Shown here: piece after piece, positions 1 through 11,562 of the stretch | Layout of the letters: each line of letters begins with the position of its first letter | How positions within the stretch are numbered: position 1 is the stretch's first letter | NCBI RefSeq assembly: GCF_050948175.1 | Contig: NW_027490459.1 | Location: 163,454 to 227,453 of the forward strand | Length of the DNA stretch: 64,000 bases | Reading direction: 5' to 3' | Origin: Xylocopa sonorina | Lineage: Eukaryota; Arthropoda; Insecta; Hymenoptera; Apidae | Translations under genes and position numbers: made by a program | The notes under the pieces: model-generated | Seen by the model: the letters and a program-made list of their open reading frames with translations, nothing else | Database searches by the model: none | Told to the model about the DNA's origin: nothing

Positions 1-2
1 GT

Positions 3-15
3 CTACGTATCGTAG
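3..15. repeat. Short inverted repeat ctacg-tat-cgtag (in most monomers)
   Basis: Two 5-base arms flank a 3-base loop at monomer positions 3-15. The left half also contains the 6-bp palindrome tacgta. The arms are broken in classes that read cgaag instead of cgtag, in those with gtctacc, and in those with gtctagg. No function is known from the sequence. It is one of four dyads packed into the monomer. Confidence 0.8.
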
Positions 16-42
16 CAATAGAGTTTTTATGATTCTTAAAAC

Positions 43-52
43 GCGATATCGC
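43..52. repeat. 10-bp perfect palindrome gcgatatcgc (in most monomers)
   Basis: Monomer positions 43-52 form a perfect 10-bp palindrome with GATATC at its centre and three of the nine CpG sites in or next to it. The common gcgatatggc class breaks it by one substitution. In the gagatattgc class it is lost but a different hairpin appears over positions 43-57. Confidence 0.85.
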
Positions 53-94
53 ATCTCATTTCTATGTTTCACGGTAAGATATAATATGATTTGC

Positions 95-124
95 GAAGTG
101 TTATGTATTCCTCGTCTACACTTC
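95..124. repeat. Stem-loop: gaagtgt ... acacttc, 7-bp arms
   Basis: Monomer positions 95-101 (gaagtgt) and 118-124 (acacttc) are exact reverse complements separated by 16 bases. A second acacttc lies at 142-148, so the left arm could pair with either. The near arm is changed in classes that read tacgattcaa in place of tacacttcaa. The structure is possible in single-stranded DNA or a transcript, but nothing here shows that it forms. Confidence 0.65.
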
Positions 125-493
125 AAATGAATGTAAATGCGACACTTCCTTGCAAAGAAATAGCGTTTGCAGATGTCTACGTATTGTAGCAATAGATTCC
201 TAATGCTTCTTAAAACGCGATATCGCATCTCACTTCTATGTTTCATGGTAAAATATAACATGATTTGCGAAGTGTTATGTATTCCTCGTCTACACTTCAA
301 ATGAATGTGAGTGCGATACTTCCTCGCTAGGAAATAGCGTTTGCAGATATCTACGTATCGTAGCAATAGCTTTCTAATGCTTCTTAAAACGCGATATGGC
401 ATCTCATTTCTATGTTTCATGATAAGATATAATATTCATTGCGAAGTGTTATGCATTCCTCGTCTACGATTCAAATGAATGTAAATGCGACAC

Positions 494-507
494 TTCCTTG
501 CAAGGAA
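494..507. repeat. 14-bp perfect palindrome ttccttgcaaggaa (representative copy)
   Basis: Monomer positions 146-159 form a 14-bp perfect palindrome in the commonest class. Other classes carry ttcctcgctaggaa, ttccttgctaggaa, ttcctagcaaggaa or ttccttgcaaagaa, which keep the outer arms or break one or two pairs. It is the longest dyad in the monomer and could be a binding site for a dimeric protein or a hairpin, but no known motif was recognised. Confidence 0.85.
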
Positions 508-657
508 ATAGCGTTTGCAGATGTCTACGTATCGTAGCAATAGAGTCTTTATGATTCTTAAAACTCGATATCGCATCTCATTTCTATATTTCATGGTAAG
601 ATATAATATGATTTGCGAAGTGTTATGTATTCCTCGTCTACACTCCAAATGTTTGTG

Positions 658-3267
658 AATGCGACACTTCCTTGCAAGGAAATAGCGTTTGCAGATGTCT
701 ACGTATCGTAGCAATGGAGTTCTTATGATTCTTAAAACGCGATATCGCATCTCTATTCTATGTTTCATGGTAAGATATAATATGATTTGCGAAGTGTTAT
801 GTATTCCTCGTCTACACTTCAAATGAATGTGAGTGCGATACTTCCTCGCTAGGAAATAGCGTTTGCAGATGTCTACGTATCGTAGCAATAGCTTTCTAAT
901 GCTTCTTAAAACGCGATATGGCATCTCATGTCTATGTTTCATGATAACATATAATATTCATTGCGAAGTGTTATCTATTCCTCGTCTACACTTCAAATGA
1001 ACGTAAATGCGACACTTCCTTACTAGGAAATAGCGTTTGCAGATGTCTACGTATCGTAGCAATAGAGTTTTTATGATTCTTAAAACGCGATATCGCATCT
1101 CATTTCTATGTTTCACGGTAAGATATAATATGATTTGCGAAGTGTTTTGTATTCCTCGTCTACACTTCAAAGGAATGTGATCGCGACACTTCCTCGCTAG
1201 GAAATAGCGTTTGCAGATGTCTACGTATCGTAGCAGTGGAGTTCTTATGATTCTTAAAACGCGATATCGCATCTCAATTCTATGTTTCGTGGTAAGATAT
1301 AATATGATTTGCGAAGTGTCTTGTATTCCTCGTCTACGATTCAAATGAACGTAAATGCGACACTTCCTTGCAAGGAAATAGCGTTTGCTGATGTCTACGT
1401 ATCGAAGCAATAGAGATCAAATGCTTCTTAAATCGAGATATTGCATCTCATTTCTATATTTCATGGTAAGATATAATATGATTTGCGAAGTGTTATGTAT
1501 TCCTCGTCTACACTTGAAGTGAAGGTAAATGCGACACTTCCTAGCAAGGAAATAGCGTTTGCAGGTGTCTACGTATCGAAGCAATAGAGTTCTAATGCTT
1601 CTTAAAACGAGATATTGCATCTCATATCTATGTTTCATGATAAGATATAATATTCATTGCGAAGTGTTATGCATTCCTCGTCTACGATACAAATGAATGT
1701 AAATGCGACACTTCCTTGCAAGGAAATAGCGTTTGCAGATGTCTACCTATCGTAGCAATAGAGTTCTAATGCTTCTTAAAACGCGATATCGCATCTCATT
1801 TCTATGTCTCATGGTAAGATATAATATGATTTGCGAAGTGTTATGTATTCCTCGTCTACACTTCAAATGAATGTAATTGCGACACTTCCTTGCAAAGCAA
1901 TAGCGTTTGCAGATGTCTACGTATCGTAGCAATAGATTCCTAATGCTTCTTAAAACGCGATATCGCATCTCATTTCTATGTTTCATGGTAAGATATAATA
2001 TGATTTGCGAAGTGTTATGTATTCCTCGTCTACACTTCAAATGAATGTAATTGCGACACTTCCTTACAAAGAAATAGCGTTTGCAGATGTCTACGTATCG
2101 TAGCAATAGATTCCTAATGCTTCTTAAAACGCGATATCGCATCTCATTTCTATGTTTCATGGTAAGATATAACATGATTTGCGAAGTGTTATGTATTCCT
2201 CGTCTACACTTCAAATGAATGTGAGTGCGATACTTCCTCGCTAGGAAATAGCGTTTGCAGATGTCTACGTATCGTAGCAATAGCTTTCTAATGCTTCTTA
2301 AAACGCGATATGGCATCTCATTTCTATGTTTCATGGTAAGATATAATATGATTTGCGAAGTGTCATGTATTCCTCGTCTACACTTCAAATGAATGTAAAT
2401 GCGACACTTCCTTGCAAGCAAATAGCGTTTGCAGATGTCTACGTATCGAAGCAATAGAGATCAAATGCTTCTTAAATTGAGATATTGCATCTCATTTCTA
2501 TTTTTCATGGTAAGATATAATATGATTTGCGAAGTGTTATGTATTCCTCGTCTACACTTCAAATGAATGTAAATGCGACACTTCCTTGCAAAGAAATAGC
2601 GTTTGCAGATGTCTACGTATCGTAGCAATAGATTCCTAATGCTTCTTAAAACGCGATATCGCATCTCATTTCTATGTTTCATGGTAAGATATAACATGAT
2701 TTGCGAAGTGTTATGTATTCCTCGTCTACACTTCAAATGAATGTAAATGCGACACTTCCTTGCATAGAAATAGCGTTTGCAGATGGCTACGTATCGTAGC
2801 AATAGATTCCTAATGCTTCTTAAAACGCGATATCGCATCTCATTTCTATGTTTCATGGTAAGATATAACATGATTTGCGAAGTGTTATGTATTCCTCGTC
2901 TACACTTCAAATGAATGTGAGTGCGATACTTCCTCGCTAGGAAATAGCGTTTGCAGATGTCTACGTATCGTAGCAATAGAGTTTTTATGATTCTTAAATC
3001 GCGATATTGCATCTCATATCTATGTTTCATGATAAGATATAATATTCATTGCTAAGTGTTATGCATTCCTCGCCTACGATTCAAATGAATGTAAATGCGA
3101 CACTTCCTTGCAAGGAAATAGCGTTTACAGATGTCTACCTATCGTAGCAATAGAGTTCTAATGCTTCTTAAAACGCGATATCGCATCTCATTTCTATGTT
3201 TCATGGTAAGATATAATATGAATTGCGAAGTGTTATGTATTTCTCGTCTACACTTCAAATGAATGTA
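658..3267. repeat. 15-monomer higher-order unit, copy 1 (2610 bp)
   Basis: This is the first of two adjacent copies of a 15-monomer unit. Comparing the lines at an offset of 2610 bases showed no mismatch from 658/3268 to 3287/5897. It contains rare private variants that recur in copy 2: ttatctattcc near 971, atgataacat near 941, tcgcgacact near 1181, tgcatagaaa near 2761, and gatggctacg near 2774. Just left of 658 the copies differ at 652, 653 and 657, which fixes the boundary. Confidence 0.95.
1609..1623. repeat. Alternative hairpin gagat-attgc-atctc in a variant monomer class
   Basis: In monomers with gagatattgc at positions 43-52, the gcgatatcgc palindrome is lost. The new gagat pairs perfectly with atctc at positions 53-57 across a 5-base loop. 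This class usually also has gataag instead of ggtaag and attcattgcg instead of atgatttgcg. It recurs in all parts of the window. Confidence 0.7.
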
Positions 3268-5897
3268 AATGCGACACTTCCTTGCAAGGAAATAGCGTTT
3301 GCAGATGTCTACGTATCGTAGCAATGGAGTTCTTATGATTCTTAAAACGCGATATCGCATCTCTATTCTATGTTTCATGGTAAGATATAATATGATTTGC
3401 GAAGTGTTATGTATTCCTCGTCTACACTTCAAATGAATGTGAGTGCGATACTTCCTCGCTAGGAAATAGCGTTTGCAGATGTCTACGTATCGTAGCAATA
3501 GCTTTCTAATGCTTCTTAAAACGCGATATGGCATCTCATGTCTATGTTTCATGATAACATATAATATTCATTGCGAAGTGTTATCTATTCCTCGTCTACA
3601 CTTCAAATGAACGTAAATGCGACACTTCCTTACTAGGAAATAGCGTTTGCAGATGTCTACGTATCGTAGCAATAGAGTTTTTATGATTCTTAAAACGCGA
3701 TATCGCATCTCATTTCTATGTTTCACGGTAAGATATAATATGATTTGCGAAGTGTTTTGTATTCCTCGTCTACACTTCAAAGGAATGTGATCGCGACACT
3801 TCCTCGCTAGGAAATAGCGTTTGCAGATGTCTACGTATCGTAGCAGTGGAGTTCTTATGATTCTTAAAACGCGATATCGCATCTCAATTCTATGTTTCGT
3901 GGTAAGATATAATATGATTTGCGAAGTGTCTTGTATTCCTCGTCTACGATTCAAATGAACGTAAATGCGACACTTCCTTGCAAGGAAATAGCGTTTGCTG
4001 ATGTCTACGTATCGAAGCAATAGAGATCAAATGCTTCTTAAATCGAGATATTGCATCTCATTTCTATATTTCATGGTAAGATATAATATGATTTGCGAAG
4101 TGTTATGTATTCCTCGTCTACACTTGAAGTGAAGGTAAATGCGACACTTCCTAGCAAGGAAATAGCGTTTGCAGGTGTCTACGTATCGAAGCAATAGAGT
4201 TCTAATGCTTCTTAAAACGAGATATTGCATCTCATATCTATGTTTCATGATAAGATATAATATTCATTGCGAAGTGTTATGCATTCCTCGTCTACGATAC
4301 AAATGAATGTAAATGCGACACTTCCTTGCAAGGAAATAGCGTTTGCAGATGTCTACCTATCGTAGCAATAGAGTTCTAATGCTTCTTAAAACGCGATATC
4401 GCATCTCATTTCTATGTCTCATGGTAAGATATAATATGATTTGCGAAGTGTTATGTATTCCTCGTCTACACTTCAAATGAATGTAATTGCGACACTTCCT
4501 TGCAAAGCAATAGCGTTTGCAGATGTCTACGTATCGTAGCAATAGATTCCTAATGCTTCTTAAAACGCGATATCGCATCTCATTTCTATGTTTCATGGTA
4601 AGATATAATATGATTTGCGAAGTGTTATGTATTCCTCGTCTACACTTCAAATGAATGTAATTGCGACACTTCCTTACAAAGAAATAGCGTTTGCAGATGT
4701 CTACGTATCGTAGCAATAGATTCCTAATGCTTCTTAAAACGCGATATCGCATCTCATTTCTATGTTTCATGGTAAGATATAACATGATTTGCGAAGTGTT
4801 ATGTATTCCTCGTCTACACTTCAAATGAATGTGAGTGCGATACTTCCTCGCTAGGAAATAGCGTTTGCAGATGTCTACGTATCGTAGCAATAGCTTTCTA
4901 ATGCTTCTTAAAACGCGATATGGCATCTCATTTCTATGTTTCATGGTAAGATATAATATGATTTGCGAAGTGTCATGTATTCCTCGTCTACACTTCAAAT
5001 GAATGTAAATGCGACACTTCCTTGCAAGCAAATAGCGTTTGCAGATGTCTACGTATCGAAGCAATAGAGATCAAATGCTTCTTAAATTGAGATATTGCAT
5101 CTCATTTCTATTTTTCATGGTAAGATATAATATGATTTGCGAAGTGTTATGTATTCCTCGTCTACACTTCAAATGAATGTAAATGCGACACTTCCTTGCA
5201 AAGAAATAGCGTTTGCAGATGTCTACGTATCGTAGCAATAGATTCCTAATGCTTCTTAAAACGCGATATCGCATCTCATTTCTATGTTTCATGGTAAGAT
5301 ATAACATGATTTGCGAAGTGTTATGTATTCCTCGTCTACACTTCAAATGAATGTAAATGCGACACTTCCTTGCATAGAAATAGCGTTTGCAGATGGCTAC
5401 GTATCGTAGCAATAGATTCCTAATGCTTCTTAAAACGCGATATCGCATCTCATTTCTATGTTTCATGGTAAGATATAACATGATTTGCGAAGTGTTATGT
5501 ATTCCTCGTCTACACTTCAAATGAATGTGAGTGCGATACTTCCTCGCTAGGAAATAGCGTTTGCAGATGTCTACGTATCGTAGCAATAGAGTTTTTATGA
5601 TTCTTAAATCGCGATATTGCATCTCATATCTATGTTTCATGATAAGATATAATATTCATTGCTAAGTGTTATGCATTCCTCGCCTACGATTCAAATGAAT
5701 GTAAATGCGACACTTCCTTGCAAGGAAATAGCGTTTACAGATGTCTACCTATCGTAGCAATAGAGTTCTAATGCTTCTTAAAACGCGATATCGCATCTCA
5801 TTTCTATGTTTCATGGTAAGATATAATATGAATTGCGAAGTGTTATGTATTTCTCGTCTACACTTCAAATGAATGTAAATGCGACACTTCCTTGCAA
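3268..5897. repeat. 15-monomer higher-order unit, copy 2
   Basis: This copy follows copy 1 directly, with the same private variants 2610 bases downstream, for example tgcatagaaa near 5371. The match runs 20 bases past one full unit and ends at 5898, where aaaga replaces aagga. Perfect identity over about 2.6 kb points to a very recent duplication in register, or possibly to an assembly error. Confidence 0.95.
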
Positions 5898-7500
5898 AGA
5901 AATAGCGTTTGCAGATGTCTACGTATCGTAGCAATAGATTCCTAATGCTTCTTAAAACGCGATATCGCATCTCATTTCTATGTTTCATGGTAAGATATAA
6001 CATGATTTACGAAGTGTTATGTATTCCTCGTCTACACTTCAAATGAATGTGAGTGCGATACTTCCTCGCTAGGAAATAGCTTTTGCAGATGTCTACGTAT
6101 CGTAGCAATAGCTTTCTAATGCTTCTTAAAACGCGATATGGCATCTCATTTCTATGCTTCATGGTAAGATATAATATGATTTGCGAAGTGTCATGTATTC
6201 CTCGTCTACACTTCAAATGAACCTAAATGTGACACTTCCTTGCTAGGAAATAGCGTTTGCAGATGTCTAGGTATCATAGCAATAGAGTTCAAATGCTTCC
6301 TGAAACGAGATATTGCATCTCATATCTATGATTCATGATAAGATATAATATTCATTGCGAAGTGTTATGCATTCCTCGTATACGATTCAAATGAATGCAA
6401 ATGCGATACTTCCTTGCAAGGAAATAGCGTTTGCAGATGTCTACGTATCGAAGCAATAGAGATCAGATGCCTCTTAAATCGAGATATTGCATCTCATTTC
6501 TATGTTTCATGGTAAGATATAATATGATTTGCGAAGTGTTATGTATTCCTCGTCTACACTTGAAGTGAATGTAAATGCGACACTTCCTAGCAAGGAAATA
6601 GCGTTTGCAGATGTCTACGTATCGAAGCAATAGAGTTCAAATGCTTCTTAAAACGAGATATTGCATCTCATATCTATGTTTCATGATAAGATATAATATT
6701 CATTGCGAAGTGTTATGCATTCCTCGTCTACGATTCAAATGAATGTAAATGCGACACTTCCTTGCAAGGAAATAGCGTTTACAGATGTCTACCTATCGTA
6801 GCAATAGGGTTCTAATGCTTCTTAAAACGCGATATCGCATCTCATTTCTATGTTTCATGGTAAGATATAATATGATTTGCGAAGTGTTATGTATTCCTCG
6901 TCTACACTTCAAATGAATGTAAATGCGACACTTCCTTGCAAAGAAATAGCGTTTGCAGATGTCTACGTATCGTAGCAATAGATTCCTAATGCATCTTAAA
7001 ACGCGATATCGCATCTCATTTCTATGTTTCATGGAAAGATATAACATGATTTGCGAAGTGTTATGTATTCCTCGTCTACACTTCAAATGAATGTGAGTGC
7101 GATACTTCCTCGCTAGGAAATAGCGTTTGCTGATGTCTACGTATCGTAGCAATAGCTTTCTAATGCTTCTTAAAACGCGATATGGCATCTCATTTCTATG
7201 TTTCATGGTAAGATATAATATGATTTGCGAAGTGTCATGTATTCCTCGTCTACACTTCAAATGAATGTAAATGCGACACTTCCTTGCTAGGAAATAGCGT
7301 TTGCAGATGTCTAGGTATCATAGCAATAGATATCAAATGCTTCTTGAAACGAGATATTGCATCTCATATCTATGATTCATGATAAGATATAATATTCATT
7401 GCGAAGTGTTATGCATTCCTCGTATACGATTCAAATGAATGCAAATGTGACACTTCCTTGCAAGGAAATAGCGTTTGCAGATGTCTAACTATCGTAGCAA
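5898..7500. repeat. Nine-monomer block, repeated at 16165-17766
   Basis: This segment matches 16165-17766 at an offset of 59 monomers. Shared rare marks are atttacgaag near 6006, agcttttgcag near 6078, gcttcctgaaa near 6295, gatcagatgcc near 6463, and the atgcatctta and tttgctgatg variants near 6990 and 7128. A few substitutions separate the copies, for example cgagat against ggagat near 6310 and agatatcaaa against agagttcaaa near 7330. No gene is seen. Confidence 0.9.
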
Positions 7501-9774
7501 TAGAGTTCTAATGCTTCTTAAAACGCGATATCGCATTTCATTTCTATGTTTCATGGTAAGATATAATATGATTTGCGAAGTGTTATGCATTCCTCGTCTA
7601 CACTTCAAATGAATGTAAATGCGAAACTTCCTTGCAAGGAAATAGCGTTTGCAGATGTCTACGTATCGTAGAAACAGATTTCTAATGCTTCTTAAAACGC
7701 GATATCGCATCTCATTTCTTTGTTCAATGGTAAGATATAATATGATTTGCGAAGTGTTATGTATTCCTCGTCTACACTTTAAATGAATGTGAATGCGATA
7801 CTTCCTCGCTAGGAAATAGCGTTTGCAGATGTCTACGTATCGTAGCAGTAGCTTTCCAGTGCTTCTTAAAACGCAATATCGCATCTCATTTCTATGTTTC
7901 ATGGTAAGATATAATATGATTTGCGAAGTGTTGTGTATTCCTCGTCTACACTTCAAATGAATGTAAATGCGACACTTCCTTGCAAAGAAATAGCGTTTGC
8001 AGATGTCTACGTATCGTAGCAACAGATTCCTAATGCTTCTTAAAACGCGATATCGCATCTCATTTCTATGTTTCATGGTAAGATGTAACATGATTTGCGA
8101 AGTGTTATGTATTCCTCGTCTACACTTCAAATGAATGTGAATGCGATACTTCCTCGCTAGGAAATAGCGTTTGCAGATGTCTAGGTATCGTAGCAATAGA
8201 GTTCTTATGATCCTTAAAACGCGATATCGCATCGCATTTCTATGTTTCATGGTAAGATATAATATGGTTTGCGAAGTGTTATGTATTCCTCGTCTACACT
8301 TCAAATGAATGTAAATGCGACACTTCCTTGCAAAGAAATAGCGTTTGCAGATGTCTACGTATCGTAGCAATAGATTCCTAATGCTTCTTAAAACGCGATA
8401 TCGCATCTCATTTCTATGTTTCATGGTAAGATATAATATGATTTGCGAAGTGTTATGCATTCCTCGTCTACGATTCAAATGAATGTAAATGCGACACTTC
8501 CTTGCAAGGAAATAGCGTTTGCAGATGTCTACGTATCGTAGCAATAGAGTTCTTATGATTCTTAAAACGCGATATCGCATCTCATTTCTATATTTCACGG
8601 TAAGATATAATATGATTTGCGAAGTGTTATGTATTCCTCGTCTACACTCCAAATGATTGTGAATGCGACACTTCCTTGCAAGGAAATAGCGTTTGCAGAT
8701 GTCTACGTATCGTAGCAATGGAGTTCTTATGATTCTTAAAACGCGATATCGCATCTCAATTCTATGTTTCATGGTAAGATATAATATGATTTGCGAAGTG
8801 TTATGCATTCCTCGTCTACACTTCAAATGAATGTAAATGCGAAACTTCCTTGCAAGGAAATAGCGTTTGCAGATGTCTACGTATCGTAGCAATAGATTTC
8901 TAATGCTTCTTAAAACGCGATATCGCATCTCATTTCTATGTTTCATGGTAAGATATAATATGATTTGCGAAGTGTTATGTATTCCTCGTCTACACTTCAA
9001 ATGAATGTGAATGCGATACTTCCTCGCTAGGAAATAGCGTTTGCAGATGTCTAGGTATCGTAGCAATAGAGTTCTTATGATCCTTAAAACGCGATATCGC
9101 ATCGCATTTCTATGTTTCATGGTAAGATATAATATGGTTTGCGAAGTGTTATGTATTCCTCGTCTACACTTCAAATGAATGTAAATGCGACACTTCCTTG
9201 CAAAGAAATAGCGTTTGCAGATGTCTACGTATCGTAGCAATAGATTTCTAATGCTTCTTAAAACTCGATATCGCATCTCATTTCTATGTTTCATGGTAAG
9301 ATATAACATGATTTGCGAAGTGTTATGTATTCCTCGTCTACACTTCAAATGAATGTGAATGCGATACTTCCTCGCTAGGAAATAGCGTTTGCAGATGTCT
9401 ACGTATCGTAGCAATAGCTTTCTAATGCTTCTTAAAACGCGATATCACATCTCATTTCTATGTTTCATGGTAAGATATAATATGATTTGCGAAGTGTTAT
9501 GCATTCCTCGTCTACACTTCAAATGAATGTAAATGCGAAACTTCCTTGCAAGGAAATAGCGTTTGCAGATGTCTACGTATCGTAGCAATAGATTTCTAAT
9601 GCTTCTTAAAACGCGATATCGCATCTCATTTCTATGTTTCATGGTAAGATATAATATGATTCGCGAAGTGTTATGTATTCCTCGTCAACACTTCAAATGA
9701 ATGCAAATGCGACACTTCCTTGCAAGGAAATAGCGTTTGCAGATGTCTACGTATCGAAGCAATAGCTTTCTAAA
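7501..9774. repeat. Locally shuffled monomers with a partial 5-monomer repeat
   Basis: About 13 monomers lie here, dominated by classes with gcgaaacttcc (near 7621, 8840 and 9535), tatggtttgcg (8265 and 9135) and catcgcatttc (8231 and 9101). Bases 8080-8376 match 8950-9246 at 870 bases, a short 5-monomer duplication. The minus-strand frame is open for 641 codons over 7489-9414, which follows from the chance absence of stop-bearing classes. No gene is seen. Confidence 0.85.
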
Positions 9775-10644
9775 GCTTCTTAAAACGCGATATCGCATCT
9801 CATTTCTATGTTTCATGGTAAGATATAGTATGATTTGCGAAGTGTCATGTATTCCTCGTCTACACTTCAAATGAATGTAAATGCGACACTTCCTTGCAAG
9901 GAAATAGCGTTTGCAGATGTCTACGTGTCGAAGCAATAGAGTTCTTATGATTCTTAAAGCGCGATATCGCATCTCATTTCTATGTTTCATGGTAAGATAT
10001 AATATGATTTGCGAAGTGATATGTACTCCTCGTCTACACTTCAAATTAATGTAAATGCGACACTTCCTTGAAAGGAAATTGCGTTTGCAGATGTCTATGT
10101 ATCGTAGCGATAGAGGTCTGATGCTTCTCAAAACACAATATCGCATCTCATTTCTATGTTTCATGGTAAGATATAATATGATTAGTGAAGTGTCATGTAT
10201 TCCTCGTCTACACTTCAAATGAATGTAAATGCGACACTTCCTTGCAAGGAAATAGCGTTTGCAGATGTCTACGTATCGAAGCAATAGAGTTCAAATGCTT
10301 CTTAAAACGAGATATTGCTTTTCATATCTATGTTTCATGATAGGATATAATATTCCTTGCGAAGTGTTATGCATTCCTCGTCTACGATTCAAATGAAAGT
10401 AAATGCCACACTTCCTTGCAAGGAAATTGCGATTGCAGATGTCTACGTATCGTAGCAATAGAGTTCCTATGATTCTTAAAACGCGATATCGCATCTCATT
10501 TCTATGTTTCATGGTAAGATATAATATGATTTGCGAAGTGTTGTGTATTCCTCGTCTACACTTCATATGAATGTAAATGCGACTCTTCCTTGCAAGGAAA
10601 TAGCGTATACAGATGTCTACCTATCGTAGCAATAGAGTTCTAAT
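9775..10644. repeat. 5-monomer higher-order unit, copy 1 (870 bp)
   Basis: This unit matches the next 870 bases without a visible mismatch. It holds the rare gaggtctgat monomer at 10113, a gtgatatgtactcc variant near 10017, acttcaaattaatg near 10039, and a cattccttgcg-like variant near 10350. The left boundary is the substitution at 9774. Confidence 0.95.
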
Positions 10645-11562
10645 GCTTCTTAAAACGCGATATCGCATCTCATTTCTATGTTTCATGGTAAGATATAGTA
10701 TGATTTGCGAAGTGTCATGTATTCCTCGTCTACACTTCAAATGAATGTAAATGCGACACTTCCTTGCAAGGAAATAGCGTTTGCAGATGTCTACGTGTCG
10801 AAGCAATAGAGTTCTTATGATTCTTAAAGCGCGATATCGCATCTCATTTCTATGTTTCATGGTAAGATATAATATGATTTGCGAAGTGATATGTACTCCT
10901 CGTCTACACTTCAAATTAATGTAAATGCGACACTTCCTTGAAAGGAAATTGCGTTTGCAGATGTCTATGTATCGTAGCGATAGAGGTCTGATGCTTCTCA
11001 AAACACAATATCGCATCTCATTTCTATGTTTCATGGTAAGATATAATATGATTAGTGAAGTGTCATGTATTCCTCGTCTACACTTCAAATGAATGTAAAT
11101 GCGACACTTCCTTGCAAGGAAATAGCGTTTGCAGATGTCTACGTATCGAAGCAATAGAGTTCAAATGCTTCTTAAAACGAGATATTGCTTTTCATATCTA
11201 TGTTTCATGATAGGATATAATATTCCTTGCGAAGTGTTATGCATTCCTCGTCTACGATTCAAATGAAAGTAAATGCCACACTTCCTTGCAAGGAAATTGC
11301 GATTGCAGATGTCTACGTATCGTAGCAATAGAGTTCCTATGATTCTTAAAACGCGATATCGCATCTCATTTCTATGTTTCATGGTAAGATATAATATGAT
11401 TTGCGAAGTGTTGTGTATTCCTCGTCTACACTTCATATGAATGTAAATGCGACTCTTCCTTGCAAGGAAATAGCGTATACAGATGTCTACCTATCGTAGC
11501 AATAGAGTTCTAATGCTTCTTAAAACGCGATATCGCATCTCATTTCTATGTTTCATGGTAAG
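10645..11562. repeat. 5-monomer higher-order unit, copy 2
   Basis: This is an exact repeat of the preceding unit, with the gaggtctgat mark at 10983. The identical run continues 48 bases into the next monomer and ends at 11563, where aggtataaca replaces agatatagta. As in the 15-monomer duplication, the break lies inside a monomer but in perfect register. Confidence 0.95.

Larger units (their letters stand above)
1..174. repeat. Reference monomer (defines the register)
   Basis: This first complete monomer sets the numbering used for the array. Landmarks by monomer position are: inverted repeat 3-15; variable word 21-30 (gagttctaat, gagtttttat, gatttctaat, gattcctaat, gctttctaat or gagttcaaat); palindrome 43-52; AT-only stretch near 79-87; stem arms 95-101 and 118-124; variable word 128-140; palindrome 146-159, changed in this copy. 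The word gtctac occurs twice in the monomer, at 1 and 114. This copy carries the gagtttttat variant and the caaagaaa form of the last palindrome. Confidence 0.95.
1..657. repeat. Left-edge monomers, cut by the window edge
   Basis: Nearly four monomers precede the first large duplication. The part from about 436 matches the start of the block at 12442, an offset of 69 monomers. It carries the classes gattcctaat, gctttctaat with gcgatatggc, and the actccaaatg variant near 645. No gene is seen. Confidence 0.85.

Noticed and set aside
74..172. Possible intron per monomer: donor-like ggtaagat and acceptor-like tttgcag on the plus strand
   Set aside because: Both words fit splice-site consensus loosely and 99 bases is a feasible intron length. 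The pyrimidine tract is poor, no transcript is known, and the donor is lost in the gataag class. Kept only as something to look for in RNA data.
1..174. Internal subrepeat origin of the monomer (gtctac at 1 and 114, acacttc at 118 and 142)
   Set aside because: The shared words are only 6-7 bases and their flanks do not align, so an ancestral shorter unit cannot be supported.
173..303. Plus-strand ORF of about 43 codons beginning at atgtctacg in each monomer
   Set aside because: It ends at the tga in aaatga within the same monomer, and the same pattern recurs wherever the consensus holds. It is a by-product of the repeat.
7489..9414. 641-codon minus-strand ORF as a gene for a repeat protein
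   Set aside because: It is the same 58-residue satellite translation as elsewhere, in a stretch that happens to lack stop-bearing monomer classes. No domain, promoter or distinct codon pattern is seen.
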